Assembly: GCA_948146395.1 (NCBI GenBank)
Contig: OX411548.1
Location: 35,596,912-35,660,911, forward strand
DNA: 64,000 bases
Direction: 5' to 3'
DNA from: Fragum whitleyi
Taxonomy: Eukaryota; Mollusca; Bivalvia; Cardiida; Cardiidae
Shown: piece by piece, positions 10,119 through 21,179 of the stretch
Layout: each line of letters starts with the position of its first letter
Position numbering within the stretch: position 1 is the stretch's first letter
The notes under the pieces: generated by a model
Seen by the model: only the letters and a program-made list of their open reading frames with translations
The model's database searches: none
What the model was told of the DNA's origin: nothing
Position numbers and translations under genes: made by a program

Positions 10119-13100
10119 GTTTGCATGCAAATCCAAATTTTTTCAGGAGGAGGGGGTGAAACCAAAATTGATAATGTTCTTTTCATTTTTTTCATACTTT
10201 GTCAAGAGCCTTTATGATCATTTTTGAAAGGTTTATATGATAACAGGTTTAACCTATAAACGGGAAAAGTAAATTGATTAAAATTAATGAGACGAACAAA
10301 ATAGGCTATCAAAATTGATGGCTTTTTGCTTTTTCTCGTTTATTTCTAGATTGATTCCTCAGTCACAGCCATTGAAATAATAGCCTAGATTAAATAAACC
10401 TTATTGGAATGAAAAAAAACAACTCTGAAAGTGTTTTATTTTTGTTCTGTTTTGTTTTTTTATTTTCAGTAAAAAAAATGTAAGGGGGGGGGACTTTGAA
10501 TATGGGTGCACATATTATAGCAGCTGCGTCAGGTCTGGGACTCTTATATACATGGGTCGGTGTTCAGGTCTATTTCCTAAAGGATGCGATTCCAACAAGA
10601 TGTTTGCCGACAAAATAGCTGTCTTTACAATTTTTTAGAAATCAAACTGCGAATATTGCTTAAGAATTCATCTCTTTCAAGTCTTAACTGCGAATATTGC
10701 TATAGATTTCATCTCTTTCAAGTCTTAACTTGGAATATTGCTATAGATTTCATCTCTTTCAAGTCTTAACTTGGAATATTGCTAAGTGATTAAAGACCAA
10801 TTCTCGCCAAGTACCAGTTCTCGCCAATCATCCAAGTTTACAGTAAAGACAGAAAGGAAACCCTATTGAGTTACAAGCTGATGTAGACAACAACTTCTTC
10901 TTTTCAAAAAATAATTTGTTTTAAATGAATATTGGGTCTTTACTGTGAAAATAGTCAGTTGGCAAGAACTAGTCCGACTGTCCGAGGTGAAAATTGGTCT
11001 CCAACCAGTATAGAATTCATCTCTTTCAAGTCTTATCCTACTTTTTAGACCGATGCTAAAACGCATCAACAATGATGTTGTTTTGGCAGGGAAAAGTAGC
11101 GTCTTATTTTCCAAAGTGTAGATTGATGTCATCTGCAGAGGGTAAAAAGAAAACGTCATCAAGACAACATTCTAAGAAAAATTGTGCACCTTTTTAGCTC
11201 ACCTGAGCACAAAGTTCTCAAGGGAGCTATTGTGATTTATCAATGTCTGGCGTCTGTTTGTCCATCTGGCCGTCACATCTATCAATGTCCGGTGTTCATT
11301 TGTCCATTTGGCTGTCACAGCGTCAACATTTTCTTTAAAAGACATCTCCTAAACTACTGAGTCAAAATTAACCAAACTTGGCAGATATATTCCTTGGGTG
11401 GTCCCTTGTCAAAATTGCTAAAATGGGAAGGATCTGTTCCATATCACGGAAAAAGGGGCCTTAATGACAAATTTCTTGTTAACACTCTAGAAGCCACAAA
11501 TATAGTCCAATCTTCATGAAACTTTGTCAGAATGTTTGTTAGGTCATGAGGATGAAGTATATTGTAAAAAGGAAGGATCCATGCCATATCACCGGAAAAG
11601 GGGCCTTAATGACAATTTTGTCAACAATTTTTTTGAACAACATCTCATCCTAAACTTATGAGTCAAAATCAACCAATCTTGGCAGAAATATTTCTTGGGT
11701 CCCTTGTAAAAATTGCTAAAATGGGAAGGATCTGTTCCATATCACGGAAAAAGGGGCCTTAATGACAAATTTCTTGTTTACACTCTAGAAGCCACAAATA
11801 TAGTCCAATCTTCATGAAACTTTGTCAGAATGTTTGTTAATTCATGAGAATAAATTCGATTGAAAATGTGAAGGATCCGTGCCATATCATGGGAAAAGGT
11901 GCCTTAATGACAATTTTCTTGTTTACACTTTAGTGGCCACAAATATGGTCCAATCTTCATGAAACTTGGTCAGAATGTTTGCCAGGTCGTAAGGATGAAT
12001 CCTATGGAAAATTGGAAGGATTTGTGCCTTATCATGGGAAAAGGGGCCTTAATGACAATTTTCTTGTTTACACTTTAGTGGCCACAAATATGGCTCAATC
12101 TTCATGAAACTTGGTCAGAATGTTTGTCAGGTCTCAAGGATGAACCCTATTGAAAATGAAAAGGATTCGTGCCATGTCACAGGAAAAAGGGCCTTAATGA
12201 TTATTTTTTTGTTAATACTCAAGAAGCCACAAATATGGTCCAATCATCATGAAACTTGGTCAGAATGTTTGTTAGGTCATGAGGATGAACTCTTTTGTAA
12301 AAAGGAAGGATCCATGCCACATCACAGGAAAAGAGGCCTTAATGACAATTTTCTTGTAAGAGCTCCAGATGCCACAAATATGGTCCAATCTTCATGAAAC
12401 TTGGTCAAAATGTTTGCCAGGTCACAAGAATGAACTCTGTTGAAAATGGGAAGGTTCATGCCATATCACAGGAAAAGGAGTCTTAATGTTAATTTACTTG
12501 AAATATCAGGTGAGCGATTTAGGGCCCTCAGGGTCCTCTTGTTTTAAACGTAAGATTCTAGAGGCCAAATTTTTGGCTCAAAAGTCACAATGTTTTGTCA
12601 GAATGATTGTCTTTGTGAGATCTTAGTCAAGTATGAAATTGAATCAAGTGGGGATTAAAAACCAGGTCACAAGGTCAAATCTTAGAAAACCCCTATTTGT
12701 TTACTAGAAGCCACATTGAAGTAAAAAATATTCTTAAACTTGACCTGAAGTTCTGTCTACATGATATCTGGGAAATGGCTGGATTGTCCAAAGGACTCAA
12801 AAATAAGGATCTTACATGTCCTTTCTCATGATTATGGAAGCCCTGCTTTAGATCTAGACTAATATTATGAAGGAATAATCTTGTTTTTATGTGAAAATGG
12901 AGCTATACCATGTTTTGAAGAAAGTGTTGCATATACATGAATATTTAGGGCTCAACTTCAGGAAAGAATTGAAGACTCTTTATTTCCTTTCAAAAGTTGA
13001 TCCAGAACGGGCCCATAGACCCACATTAGATAGTTTTGAGGGTCCTTGCTGCCTGTTTGTTAGTCTCAGACTCTCAAAACCCACTCCCCTTAAAACCCTG

Positions 13101-14125
13101 TAAAAGTACCTTCAATTTGAACTTCTTGTAAATGATGTCATCTGTGACTCTCAGGAGTGTGGAAATACAACTTTTCTCCACTTGTCCATGGACAAGTAAA
13201 AGTCAATTTTCTACTTGTCCAGGATCAAAATGAACTTGCCCACAAAAAAAATGAAATGATAAATATTGAGATAAACATTGTTTTTAATGAAGAAAATGCT
13301 GTAACCCAGCATTTCTTCATTAAAGACAATGTTTTCTCCCCTTTCATACAAACAAGAAGATGTCTTTCCTCCTAGATCTTTTTTGTACTGTATAAAGATT
13401 TGCTTTGGTATATACTTGTCCGTTGTCCACGGACAAGTGGTGTAGAAAAATGTACTTGTCCGCAAGTCGAAAAGCCCGTATCTGACAAGTAGGGCATGGG
13501 AATTCCACACCCCTGACTCTTTTATTCAAAACAAATGGTTAAATTGCTTTTGGATTTATTTTCAGTTGATTATGTGAAAGTAATTATTGAAGACTACAAA
13601 ACCGTTGCCATGGAAACTGTGCAGGACATGAAAGACAAGCCAGTAAAATCAGCATTCTACATATCTCTTATAAGTGGTGCAGCAGTGTTAGCCAAAACAA
13701 ACCCAAGTGAGGTAGACTTTCAAGCCCGTCTTACTGAAAATACAACAGACTTAATGCTTGTTGGAGAACCCATAAGAAACCCTAAAACTGTTTCCTACCT
13801 AACTCATATGGCAAATGAGGCAAGTGAATCCAGGTTGAGGTGTTATAATTTGGGAATATTTTCTTTGATGTGTGGAAAACATTATGGACCTGAGGTTTGT
13901 TTATATGAAGCAAATTGCAAATATGTCAAACCTCACTGGACTGAGTTTCATAAGTCAATTCTTGATGTTGGTATATTTGGAAGATGGGTGAATTTAGAGA
14001 ATGCAATGCTGGATTACGATGTACAGACGGAAGAATGGTTACTGGATGGTTCACCTAATGAACAATATACCGGTTATATTGAAAGGAACAAACATTTGAT
14101 ATCATGGGATATGAAGATGAAATAG
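9965..14125 (+). CDS. TIMM29: TIMM29 homologue, subunit of the mitochondrial TIM22 complex
   Basis: Two exons, 9965-10118 and 13566-14125, join in phase to 237 residues (human protein 260). Exon 2 matches human Tim29 in order: an SAFYISLISGAAVLAKTNPS hydrophobic segment, the LRCYNLGIFSLMC block, CLYEANCKYVKPHWTEFHKS, and ILDVGIFGRWVNLENAMLDY followed by DVQTEEW (human has the LDVGFVGRW form). Exon 1 starts MHLTKLPRRFL, basic and free of acidic residues, as expected of a mitochondrial presequence. Known role: Tim29 is a metazoan TIM22 subunit in the inner membrane that helps assemble the complex inserting carrier proteins. It lies head-to-head with YIPF. The intron (about 3.4 kb) holds a 41-bp minisatellite and a 1.35-kb repeat element. 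The first AATAAA I see after the stop is at 14572-14577, inside a pogo-like element. Confidence 0.9.
10640..10790. repeat. 41-bp minisatellite, ~3.7 copies
   Basis: Unit TTCATCTCTTTCAAGTCTTA plus ACTTGGAATATTGCTATAGA recurs with starts at 10669, 10710 and 10751. A lone unit fragment reappears at 11012-11038. In the TIMM29 intron. Confidence 0.85.
10790..11003. mobile_element. TIR element (AAAGACCAATTCTCGCC)
   Basis: Left TTAAAGACCAATTCTCGCCA and an inner TTTACAGTAAAGAC are answered on the right by TCTTTACTGTGAAA and GAAAATTGGTCTCC. About 210 bp, no coding capacity. Confidence 0.6.
11191..12545 (+). mobile_element. Pearl/HINE-like element, AGCTCACCTGAGCAC type, copy 1
   Basis: Terminal hairpin AGCTCACCTGAGCACAAAGT/TCAAGGGAGCT, a short GTCTG-rich stretch, then five to six diverged units of about 115-240 bp (GCCACAAATATGGTCCAATC, TTCATGAAACTTGGTCAGAA, GCCATATCACGG). 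The end GAGCGATTTAGGGCCCTCAG is followed by GGTCCTCTTGTTTT. Inside the TIMM29 intron. The 17929-19583 copy is inverted relative to it. Confidence 0.8.
13152..13518. mobile_element. TIR element with ACTTGTCC-TGGACAAGT motifs
   Basis: Left GGAGTGTGGAAATACA answers right GGAATTCCACACCCC. Each half carries paired ACTTGTCCATGGACAAGT-like palindromes. The centre is the hairpin AATGAAGAAAATGCTG/CAGCATTTCTTCATT. It ends about 50 bp before the TIMM29 exon 2 acceptor. Confidence 0.6.
13566..14125 (+). CDS. TIMM29: TIMM29 exon 2 (main domain)
   Basis: Acceptor ttggatttattttcag, then DYVKVIIEDYKTVAMETVQD and the conserved body through SWDMKMK and TAG. An ATG at 13535 upstream in the same frame is intronic and not needed. 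The C-terminus is shorter than in human, which carries an extra charged tail. Confidence 0.93.
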
Positions 14126-14192
14126 AGGTTATTAAGGCTTTTTTTTACCCTTAAACCAGGGTTTTGAGCTGCAAAAATCCAGAAAATACCAT

Positions 14193-14265
14193 ATTTTGAC
14201 CCATGGAAATTTCTCCCAAGGGGTCATCTTGACCCCTTAAGAGAAATTTCTGAGGGTCAAAATGG
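14193..14265 (+). other. Strong hairpin in the TIMM29 3' UTR region
   Basis: Arms of about 35 bp, TTTGACCC...AAATTTCTC...AAGGGGTCA against TGACCCCTT...GAGAAATTT...GGGTCAAA, with a 3-base loop, starting about 70 nt after the stop codon. Could be a tiny MITE or a transcript structure. Confidence 0.6.
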
Positions 14266-14294
14266 GTTTTATCACTCAATTTTTAAATGATGTA

Positions 14295-15152
14295 CAGTAA
14301 AGTCTCCGTAGTTCGTATCTCAAGGGACCGGGATAATTTATACGAACTAAACGTAGTACGAACCAACCACTGTTAAGGGGTCAGTAGTTTTATGATGGTT
14401 CATTCAGATGGGACATGGTCTTAAGGTACCCTATATTTGTGGCTTTATACTAAGGTTCTATGGAATATATTTTAAATCAAGTTCTAACAAGACCCTTTTG
14501 TAGAGAGTTAGGACTCAACAAATCTCATTTGAACAATGATTATCTTTCGTTTTGTCCATATTTAAATCATAAATAAAGTAATTTCGGCAATTGTTTACAT
14601 ACCAATTATTTACTAAATCAGAATGTTTTCCCTTTGGATCAAATCACTTTGAGTACTCGGTCAGTAGACGATGAAATCTCGGCATTACGATAAATCTGTG
14701 TGGAAGACATGTTGACAATCAAGTCTACGCAGATTTGCACATTTATTTATGCATGACCAGAATGAGAAAGCCAGATGAAATACAATAATTAAGGTCACTG
14801 ATTGATCCTTTATTCGATTAAACCCGCCAAAAATTACAAATCAAACAATGCTTGTAAATATTGATGCAGATAAACACCAATCAACAGGTGTGAAAATCAA
14901 GGTATATGTCTATTGTTACACCTAGGACAACTATTGATCGCACAATTCACACCTACGGATTAAACATATAAATTTGTGTTATTTCAAAACTCTAAGGACT
15001 TGACACAGGCTACAAACTACGAACCACCGACGTGCGAATTACTCAGAGCCTTCTTACAAAGATTAAGAAGGAAGAAAATCGGGACCAAAGAATGTATATG
15101 AACCAACACATACCTACGAACCACGGGCGTGCGAACGACTGAGATTCTACTG
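14295..15152. mobile_element. pogo/Tigger-like non-autonomous transposon, copy 1
   Basis: Flanked by TA/TA. Termini CAGTAAAGTCTCCGTAGTTC and, reversed, CAGTAGAATCTCAGTCGTTC. Inner repeats of TACGAACCA occur near both ends. About 858 bp, no transposase frame. Sits just downstream of TIMM29 and may supply its poly(A) signal. Confidence 0.75.
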
Positions 15153-15456
15153 TATCTTATTTTCTTTCTAAAATTTTACAAATTATCATATCTTTACAAG
15201 AAAAGATAATAAAACTCTTAAAACTGCAAAATCCTTCATTGATAAGCTCTCTACACTGATTTGATCCCTTTCAAATCAGTTTTGAACCTCAGAATTCTTG
15301 GTTCATGAGTCAATGCTAGCATGAGCCCTGCTAATAATGAATAGGCTACAATCAGTATTTTAGAGTGTCAGCTAATAAGAAAAAAAATATGTATCTTTTA
15401 ACTAGGGAAGAAAACACTTCCAAAAAAAAAAAAAAGAAATGGGTGTGAAACCTTTT

Positions 15457-15755
15457 TTATGCCCCCGCATCGAAAGATCGGGGGCATATTGTTTTACTGT
15501 TGTCCGTCTGTCTGTCTGTCCGTCCGTCTGTCTGTCTGTCTGCAAAAGTTAACCAAAAAACTTAACATTGCCAATATCTTCAAGCCTATTCAAGATACAA
15601 GGCTCATATTTGGCATGATGATAGATCCCAATGATCAGCATCTGCTGATCCAAAGTCAAGGTCATGTGACAAGGTCAAGGTCATCTGTCAAGGACAAACT
15701 TTGAAAAAAAAATGCTGTTAGGGGGGCATTAGTGTTTCACAAACACATCTTGTTT
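15457..15755 (+). mobile_element. Pearl/HINE-like element, AATGCCCCC type
   Basis: Hairpin ATGCCCCCGCATCGAAAGAT/CGGGGGCAT, then (GTCTGTCC)n, a single core unit (AAGGTCATGTGACAAGGTCA), and an end GTGTTTCACAAACACATC followed by TTGTTTT. Both terminal hairpins are intact. Confidence 0.8.
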
Positions 15756-15800
15756 TCTTATATATAAATCCTTCAATGTTTTATAAGTTTCTTTTATTAT

Positions 15801-16670
15801 TATACCCCCCCCCCCCCCACCTACGAAGTAGAGGGGGGTAAATTGGTTTCACCATGTCTGTCTGTCTGTCCATCTGTCCATCCATCTGTCAATCCATCCG
15901 TCCGTCCGTCGTCCGTAGACCTTTTTGTTTCCGGACTCTAACTCAAGAACCAAATGACCTACAATCATGAAACTTTATACAAATGTTCCTTATGACCCAA
16001 GAAAGTGCCCTATTGTTTTGGGTCACATAGGTCAAAGGTCAAGGTCACAGTCAGCCATTGTTCAATTTTCGTTCCGGACTCTAACTCAAGAACCAAGTGA
16101 CCTACAATCATAAAATTTTATGCAAATGTTCCTTATGATCCAAGGAAGTGCCCTATTGTTTTTGAGTCATATAAGTCAAAGGTCAAGGTCACAGTCAGCC
16201 TTTGTTCAATTTTCGTTTACGGACTCTAACTCAAGAACCAAGTAGCATACAATCATGATACTTTATACAAATGTTCCTTATGATCCAAGGAAGTGCCCTA
16301 TTGTTTTGGGGTCACATAGTTCAAAGGTCAAGGTCACAGTCAGCCTTTGTTCAATTTTCGTTCCGGACTCTAACTCAAGAACCAAGTGACCTACAATCAT
16401 AAAACTTTATGCAAATGTTGCTTATGATCAAAGGAAGTGCCCTATTGTTTTTGGGTCACATAGGTCAAAGGTCAAGGTCACAGTCAGCCTTTGTTCAATT
16501 TTCATTTCTGGACTCTTACTCAAAAACCAAGCGATCTAGAATCATGAATCTTCATGCAAATACTGCATATGACATCAATATTTGTTACAAACACATCCTG
16601 CACTAATAGCACTTGCATTCTGACAAAGTGATTGTGGGGGGTATTAGTCCGCTCTGCGACAGTTCTAGTT
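15801..16670 (+). mobile_element. Pearl-like element with ~145-bp tandem core
   Basis: Hairpin ATACCCCCC...CTACGAAGTAG...GGGGGGTA, (GTCT)n/(GTCC)n, then about four units of CGGACTCTAACTCAAGAACC ... GGTCAAAGGTCAAGGTCACA with a period near 145 bp. Ends GGGGGGTATTAGTCCGCTCT. Relics of the same family form 56285-56600. Confidence 0.8.
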
Positions 16671-16739
16671 ATATATATTCTAACTATTATTATGAATGTA
16701 TCAAAAGTGTTTATTGGTTATGGAAGGAGTTTAAATTAC

Positions 16740-17045
16740 TTACCATATTTCTCCTAATAAATGCTCACAGGAGCTATACATAATATGGTCAGGGAGGATT
16801 TATACAGTATGCATTTTCTGATTGAAAGAATCTTGAAAATAGATGTCTTAATAGGCCCTTTTCCCTTTAATTTGAGGTGAATTTCCTCTAAACAATGATT
16901 GTTTAGAGGAAATTCCTCTCAAATTAGAGAAGAAGTCTCAAAAAGTTCCTAAAATTAAGGCATTTGAAGTGGGTTTTCTTAGAAAAGAATGTAGGGGTGC
17001 TACTATTAGGGAGAGCACTATTATTAAAGGAAATACAGTAGTTTG
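16740..17045. repeat. Repeat with central hairpin, uninterrupted copy
   Basis: AATGCTCACAGGAGCTATAC ... perfect stem AATTTCCTCTAAACAATGAT/TGTTTAGAGGAAATT ... GTAGGGGTGCTACTATTAGG. A second copy at 42520-43690 is split by an inserted element. Confidence 0.8.
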
Positions 17046-17068
17046 AAGATTGTTAGAGTATTTTTGGG

Positions 17069-17124
17069 GGTCCGCTGCCTAAATATTTATAGGCGTTTAC
17101 AATAGTTTGACACCGAGATCTTGA
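17069..17124. mobile_element. Hairpin MITE family A, decayed half
   Basis: Keeps TGCCTAAATATTTATAGGCG and TTTACAATAGTTTGACACC only. Confidence 0.5.
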
Positions 17125-17133
17125 ATTTACCTT

Positions 17134-17335
17134 GACAGAAGCAATAGAGTTTATATTTGAAAAAAGAGATTGGTTCCATTAGAGGTCATCTGGAGGTTGC
17201 ATTTCAAAAGTTATCATGCAGGAAGAAAGAATGGCCCAAAAGTTCTGACCCTTGTCAGCCTGCACAATTTGTGCAGTCTGACATGGGTCAACACTTTCCA
17301 TACTACCCAGATGGTCCTTTTTTGCTTGACCTGGT
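17134..17335. mobile_element. Hairpin MITE family C (CAGTCTGACATGGGTC)
   Basis: Palindromic core CTGACCCTTGTCAGCCTGCA / TGTGCAGTCTGACATGGGTC and end CCCAGATGGTCCTTTT. Related copies at 30555-30807 and 61990-62170. Several short open frames here are repeat-derived. Confidence 0.6.
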
Positions 17336-17730
17336 CAATATGTCTTATTTTGGAATTATGTATTGCAAACTTTATTTTGTGAACATTAAAAGGACAAGCT
17401 TGATCTATGTTCATAGGTGTTGTATTTTCCAAAAAAAAAAATTTGCAAATGACACTCGTAATAGATTGCAATTGAAGGCTTTCAATGCAAAGGAACAATC
17501 ACCCAAATCATTCTTTCAGTAAGGGCCAAAATATCTCTGTTCTTATATATCACACCATTTAGTTAACCAAATTGTCATGAGCCTAATTCAAGCTACTGTT
17601 TAGATATTATTATGCATATCTCAATCATTTTGCAAGCTAGAAACATGAAACTTCACAGATGGATAGATCTAATTGAGGAGAAGTGCAGTATTCAAATCTT
17701 GTCATATTTTGTGAGTTATTTTCCTTTGTT

Positions 17731-17768
17731 TTTTTTTTTTTTTTTTTTTGGGGGGGGGGGGGGGGGGG
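17731..17768. repeat. Oligo-T then oligo-G tract
   Basis: About 19-20 T followed directly by about 19 G. A homopolymer junction, prone to sequencing error and slippage. Confidence 0.9.
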
Positions 17769-17928
17769 TGTTAAATATTTTACAACGTCTGGTTCCGTAG
17801 TTAATACCTTGGCAAAAGTGTGTTAATCAAAGCACTGAAAGTACTGGTGGTGAACGAACCTGATGGCATTCTAGAGTGATATATTGAATTCAATTAGAAA
17901 GGAGAAACTATGAATGTAAAAATAATAA

Positions 17929-19583
17929 AAAACAAGAGGACCCTGAGGGCCCTAAATCGCTCACCTGATTTTTCAAGTAAATTATCATTAAGACTCCATT
18001 TCCTATGATATGGCATGAACCTTCCCATTTTCAACAGAGTTCATTCTTGTGACCTGGCAAACCTTTTGATCAAGTTTCATAAAGATTGGACTATATTTGT
18101 GGCGTTTGGAGCTCCTACGAGAAAATTATCATTAAGGCCCCTTTTCCCGTGATATGGCACATATACTTCCCATTTTCAAATGATTTCATCATCATGACAT
18201 AACAAACATTCTGACAAAGTTTCATGATGATTGGACCATATTTGTGGCTTCTAGAGAGTAAACAAAAAAATTGTCATTAAGATGCCTTTTCCTGTGATAT
18301 GGCACCGATCCTTCCCATTTTCAATAGACTTCATCCTCATGACCTAACAAACATTCTGACCAAGTTTCATGAAGATTGGACCATATTTGTGGCTTCTAGA
18401 GTCTAAACAAGAAATTTGTCATTAAGGCCCCTTTTCCCGTGATATGGCACGGATCCTTTCCATTTGAGCAATTTTCATAAGGGACCACCCAAGGAATATT
18501 TCTGCCAAGTTTGGTTGATTTTGACCCATAAGTTTAGGAGGATATGTCGTTTAAAGATATTGTTGACAAAATTGTCATTAAGGCGGCTTTTTCTGTGAAA
18601 TGGCACAGATCCTTCCCATTTTCAATATACTTCATCCTCATGACCTAACAAACATTCTGACCAAGTTTCATGAAGATTGGACCATATTTGTGGCTTCTAG
18701 AGTGAAAACAAGAAAATTGTCATTAAGGCACCTTTTCCCGTGATATAGCACAGATCCTTTCCATTTGAGCAATTTTCATAAGGGACCACCCAAGGAATAT
18801 TTTTGCCAAGTTTGGTTGATTTTAACCCATAAGTTTAGGAGGAGATGTCGTTTAAAGATATTGTTGACAAAATTGTCATTAAGGCGGCTTTTTCTGTGAA
18901 ATGGCACGGATCCTTCCCATTTTCAATATACTTCATCCTCATGACCTAACAAACATTCTGACCAAGTTTCATGAAGATTGGACCATATTTGTGGCTTCTA
19001 GAGTGAAAACAAGAAATTTGTCATTAAGGCCCCTTTTCCCGTGATATGGCACGGATCCTTTCCATTTGAGCAATTTTCATAAGGGACCACCCAAGGAATA
19101 TTTCTGCCAAGTTTGGTTGATTTTTACCCATAAGTTTAGGAGGAGATGTCGTTTAAAGATATTGTTGACAAAATTGTCATTAAGGCGGCTTTTTCTGTGA
19201 AATGGCACGGATCCATCCCATTTTCAATAGATTTCATCCTCATGACCTAACAAACATTCTGACCAAGTTTCATGAAGATTGGACCATATTTGTGGCTTCT
19301 AGAGTGAAAACAAGAAATTTGTCATTAAGGCCCCTTTTCCCGTGATATGGCACGGATCCTTTCCATTTGAGCAATTTTCATAAGGGACCACCCAAGGAAT
19401 ATTTCTGCCAAGTTTGGTTGATTTTGACCCATAAGTTTAGGAGGAGATGTCGTTTAAAGAAAAAGTTGACGCCGTGACGGACAGACAGACAGACGGACAG
19501 ATGGACAGATGGACAGACGGACGCCGGACAACGATCGATCACAATAGCTCCCTTGAGCACTTCGTGCTCAGGTGAGCTAAAAA
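17929..19583 (-). mobile_element. Pearl/HINE-like element, AGCTCACCTGAGCAC type, copy 2
   Basis: Minus-oriented, complete: AACAAGAGGACCCTGAGGGC at the left, tandem core in which a ~300-bp higher-order unit (AAGTTTAGGAGGAGATGTCG ... GGCACGGATCC) repeats about three times at high identity, then (GACA/GACG)n and the hairpin GCTCCCTTGAGCACTTCGTG/CTCAGGTGAGCT. Higher identity between units than in copy 1 suggests recent array expansion. Confidence 0.85.
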
Positions 19584-20103
19584 CAAAAGGTGGGAGGAAT
19601 TGTCTTCGGAAATTTCACTGCAAATTCAAAGAAAGGGAAAGATGAGAAAAAACCCGTTAGAAAAATATTTGTTAGAATATGAGTTGTAACTCTGTGAAAA
19701 TTTCTTTTACACACTTGAAATAGGTACATTTATTAATCAAACATAAATTGAGAAAACGATCTAATCTATATCAACCTATATCCAATGGTGTTTGTTTTTA
19801 CAAAAGTAATTGTTATCATGTTTAAGCTTATTTCAAGTAAATTTGTTGTATTTGTTTTAACTTTTTTTTATCTATCTTTGTTTCTTCTCAGAGGATGAAA
19901 AGGTCTTTGAGTACCAACCAAAGAAACACCTATGAATATCAGTCAGTTCTGAACTGTACTCATTGTTTAAAGTTATGATTTGTTAACTTATAAATAGTAT
20001 TTTGAACCATAACCTGAGAGATTAGTTTTTATCATATCTGAAGCCAAAACCACTTTCGTGGTTGACACTTATGTCGTTATTCAATTTTATAACACTGCAG
20101 GAT

Positions 20104-20432
20104 GAACAATATTTAGGTATAGGTTAAAGTGTGTATTTCCGTTTATTTATCGTCGCTACCGTAGCATATGCCCATCTGAGCGACGCCCCCAGAAGACGGT
20201 TAGTTGTTACGGGGGATAGTGCAAGGATACATGGCGAAACTACTGCTGAGATCCGCCATGGTTCTTTAACGTGCTCGGTGTAAAGCACCGTCTCATGGGG
20301 CCTCGGTTTAACGTCTCATCCGAAAGACAATTAGTTTTTATTAGTGTACCAGACCGGGAATCGAACCCACGCGGTCGAACTTAAATGGTTTTGAAGTCCG
20401 GTGCTCTACCAACTGAGTTAATCGGGCTGGGT
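20104..20432 (-). repeat. tRNA-headed SINE, type 1, full length
   Basis: Minus-strand head with TAACTCAGTTGGTAGAGCAC and GGGTTCGATTCC, body as in 1891-2190, tail GATAAATAAACGGAAAT. The best-preserved copy. Flanks 19584-20103 and 20433-21000 hold nothing I can support. Confidence 0.9.
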
Positions 20433-21179
20433 TAAAAGAGGTCTAGTGTCCTATTAGTATAATTCATAGATAATTTCTGTTTAAGGTTTAGAAATTAAAG
20501 TATTACTTTTTATATTAAATAATTGCTTCATAGTAAATTGCATACTAAAAGTCTTTATAAATAATATTTTTGTAACGTAATTCCCACGTCAAAAGCGAAT
20601 AAGAATCTTATTTAAGAAGTTTATTTTTTTAAAGGGAGGTAATAATTGCATGACTATGTCTGACAAATAGTTTAAGTGTAATACCCTGTTTTTTTCCTCC
20701 CGACTTTCCTTCCAATAAGAATTGGTAATCCTTACAAATGTCGGTTTATTTTGCACGAGAACCTTTTGTTTACCTTCAAGAGTTTGGATGCTTGTAAAAT
20801 CACTCACTATCGATATCTTATTACAGTATTGCGGCTGATATTAGACTTTTCTTCTCGGAGCTAGTTTTTGCTTAAACTGTAGTTAACCAATTCTAAACGT
20901 ATTTTTGGAAGGATGGAGACAGTTTTTATTCATCGATTAAGATTTTTAAGATTTCTGTAAAAAACGCAATGACATTTCCAGAATAATTCAACAACTAAAC
21001 CCGCCTGTCGAATTGTAAACAAGTGCATGACGGATCTGCCCCCCCCCCTTGACCACGGCAATATCTACTCGTCAATTGGAGTGGTATCTAGGGTTGAATA
21101 TTTAGCTATCATTTATTCAATTTTCAAATAGAATTTTGAATTGATATGGTTTTACAGATTGAAAAAAAGCAAAGTAGAA

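Noticed and set aside
9868..10136. Minus-strand frames across the TIMM29 first exon
   Set aside because: Antisense shadows of the TIMM29 start; no splice support.
15801..16606. CRISPR-like regular repeats
   Set aside because: Unit is ~145 bp with no unique spacers; tandem core of a eukaryotic element.
17157..17522. 121-codon plus-strand frame
   Set aside because: Spans the family C hairpin MITE and AT-rich flank; composition is repeat-like.
20589..20807. 72-codon minus-strand frame starting MSDFTSIQTLEGKQK
   Set aside because: Not repeat-derived and slightly coding-like, but no splice partners, homology or promoter evidence; not strong enough to annotate.
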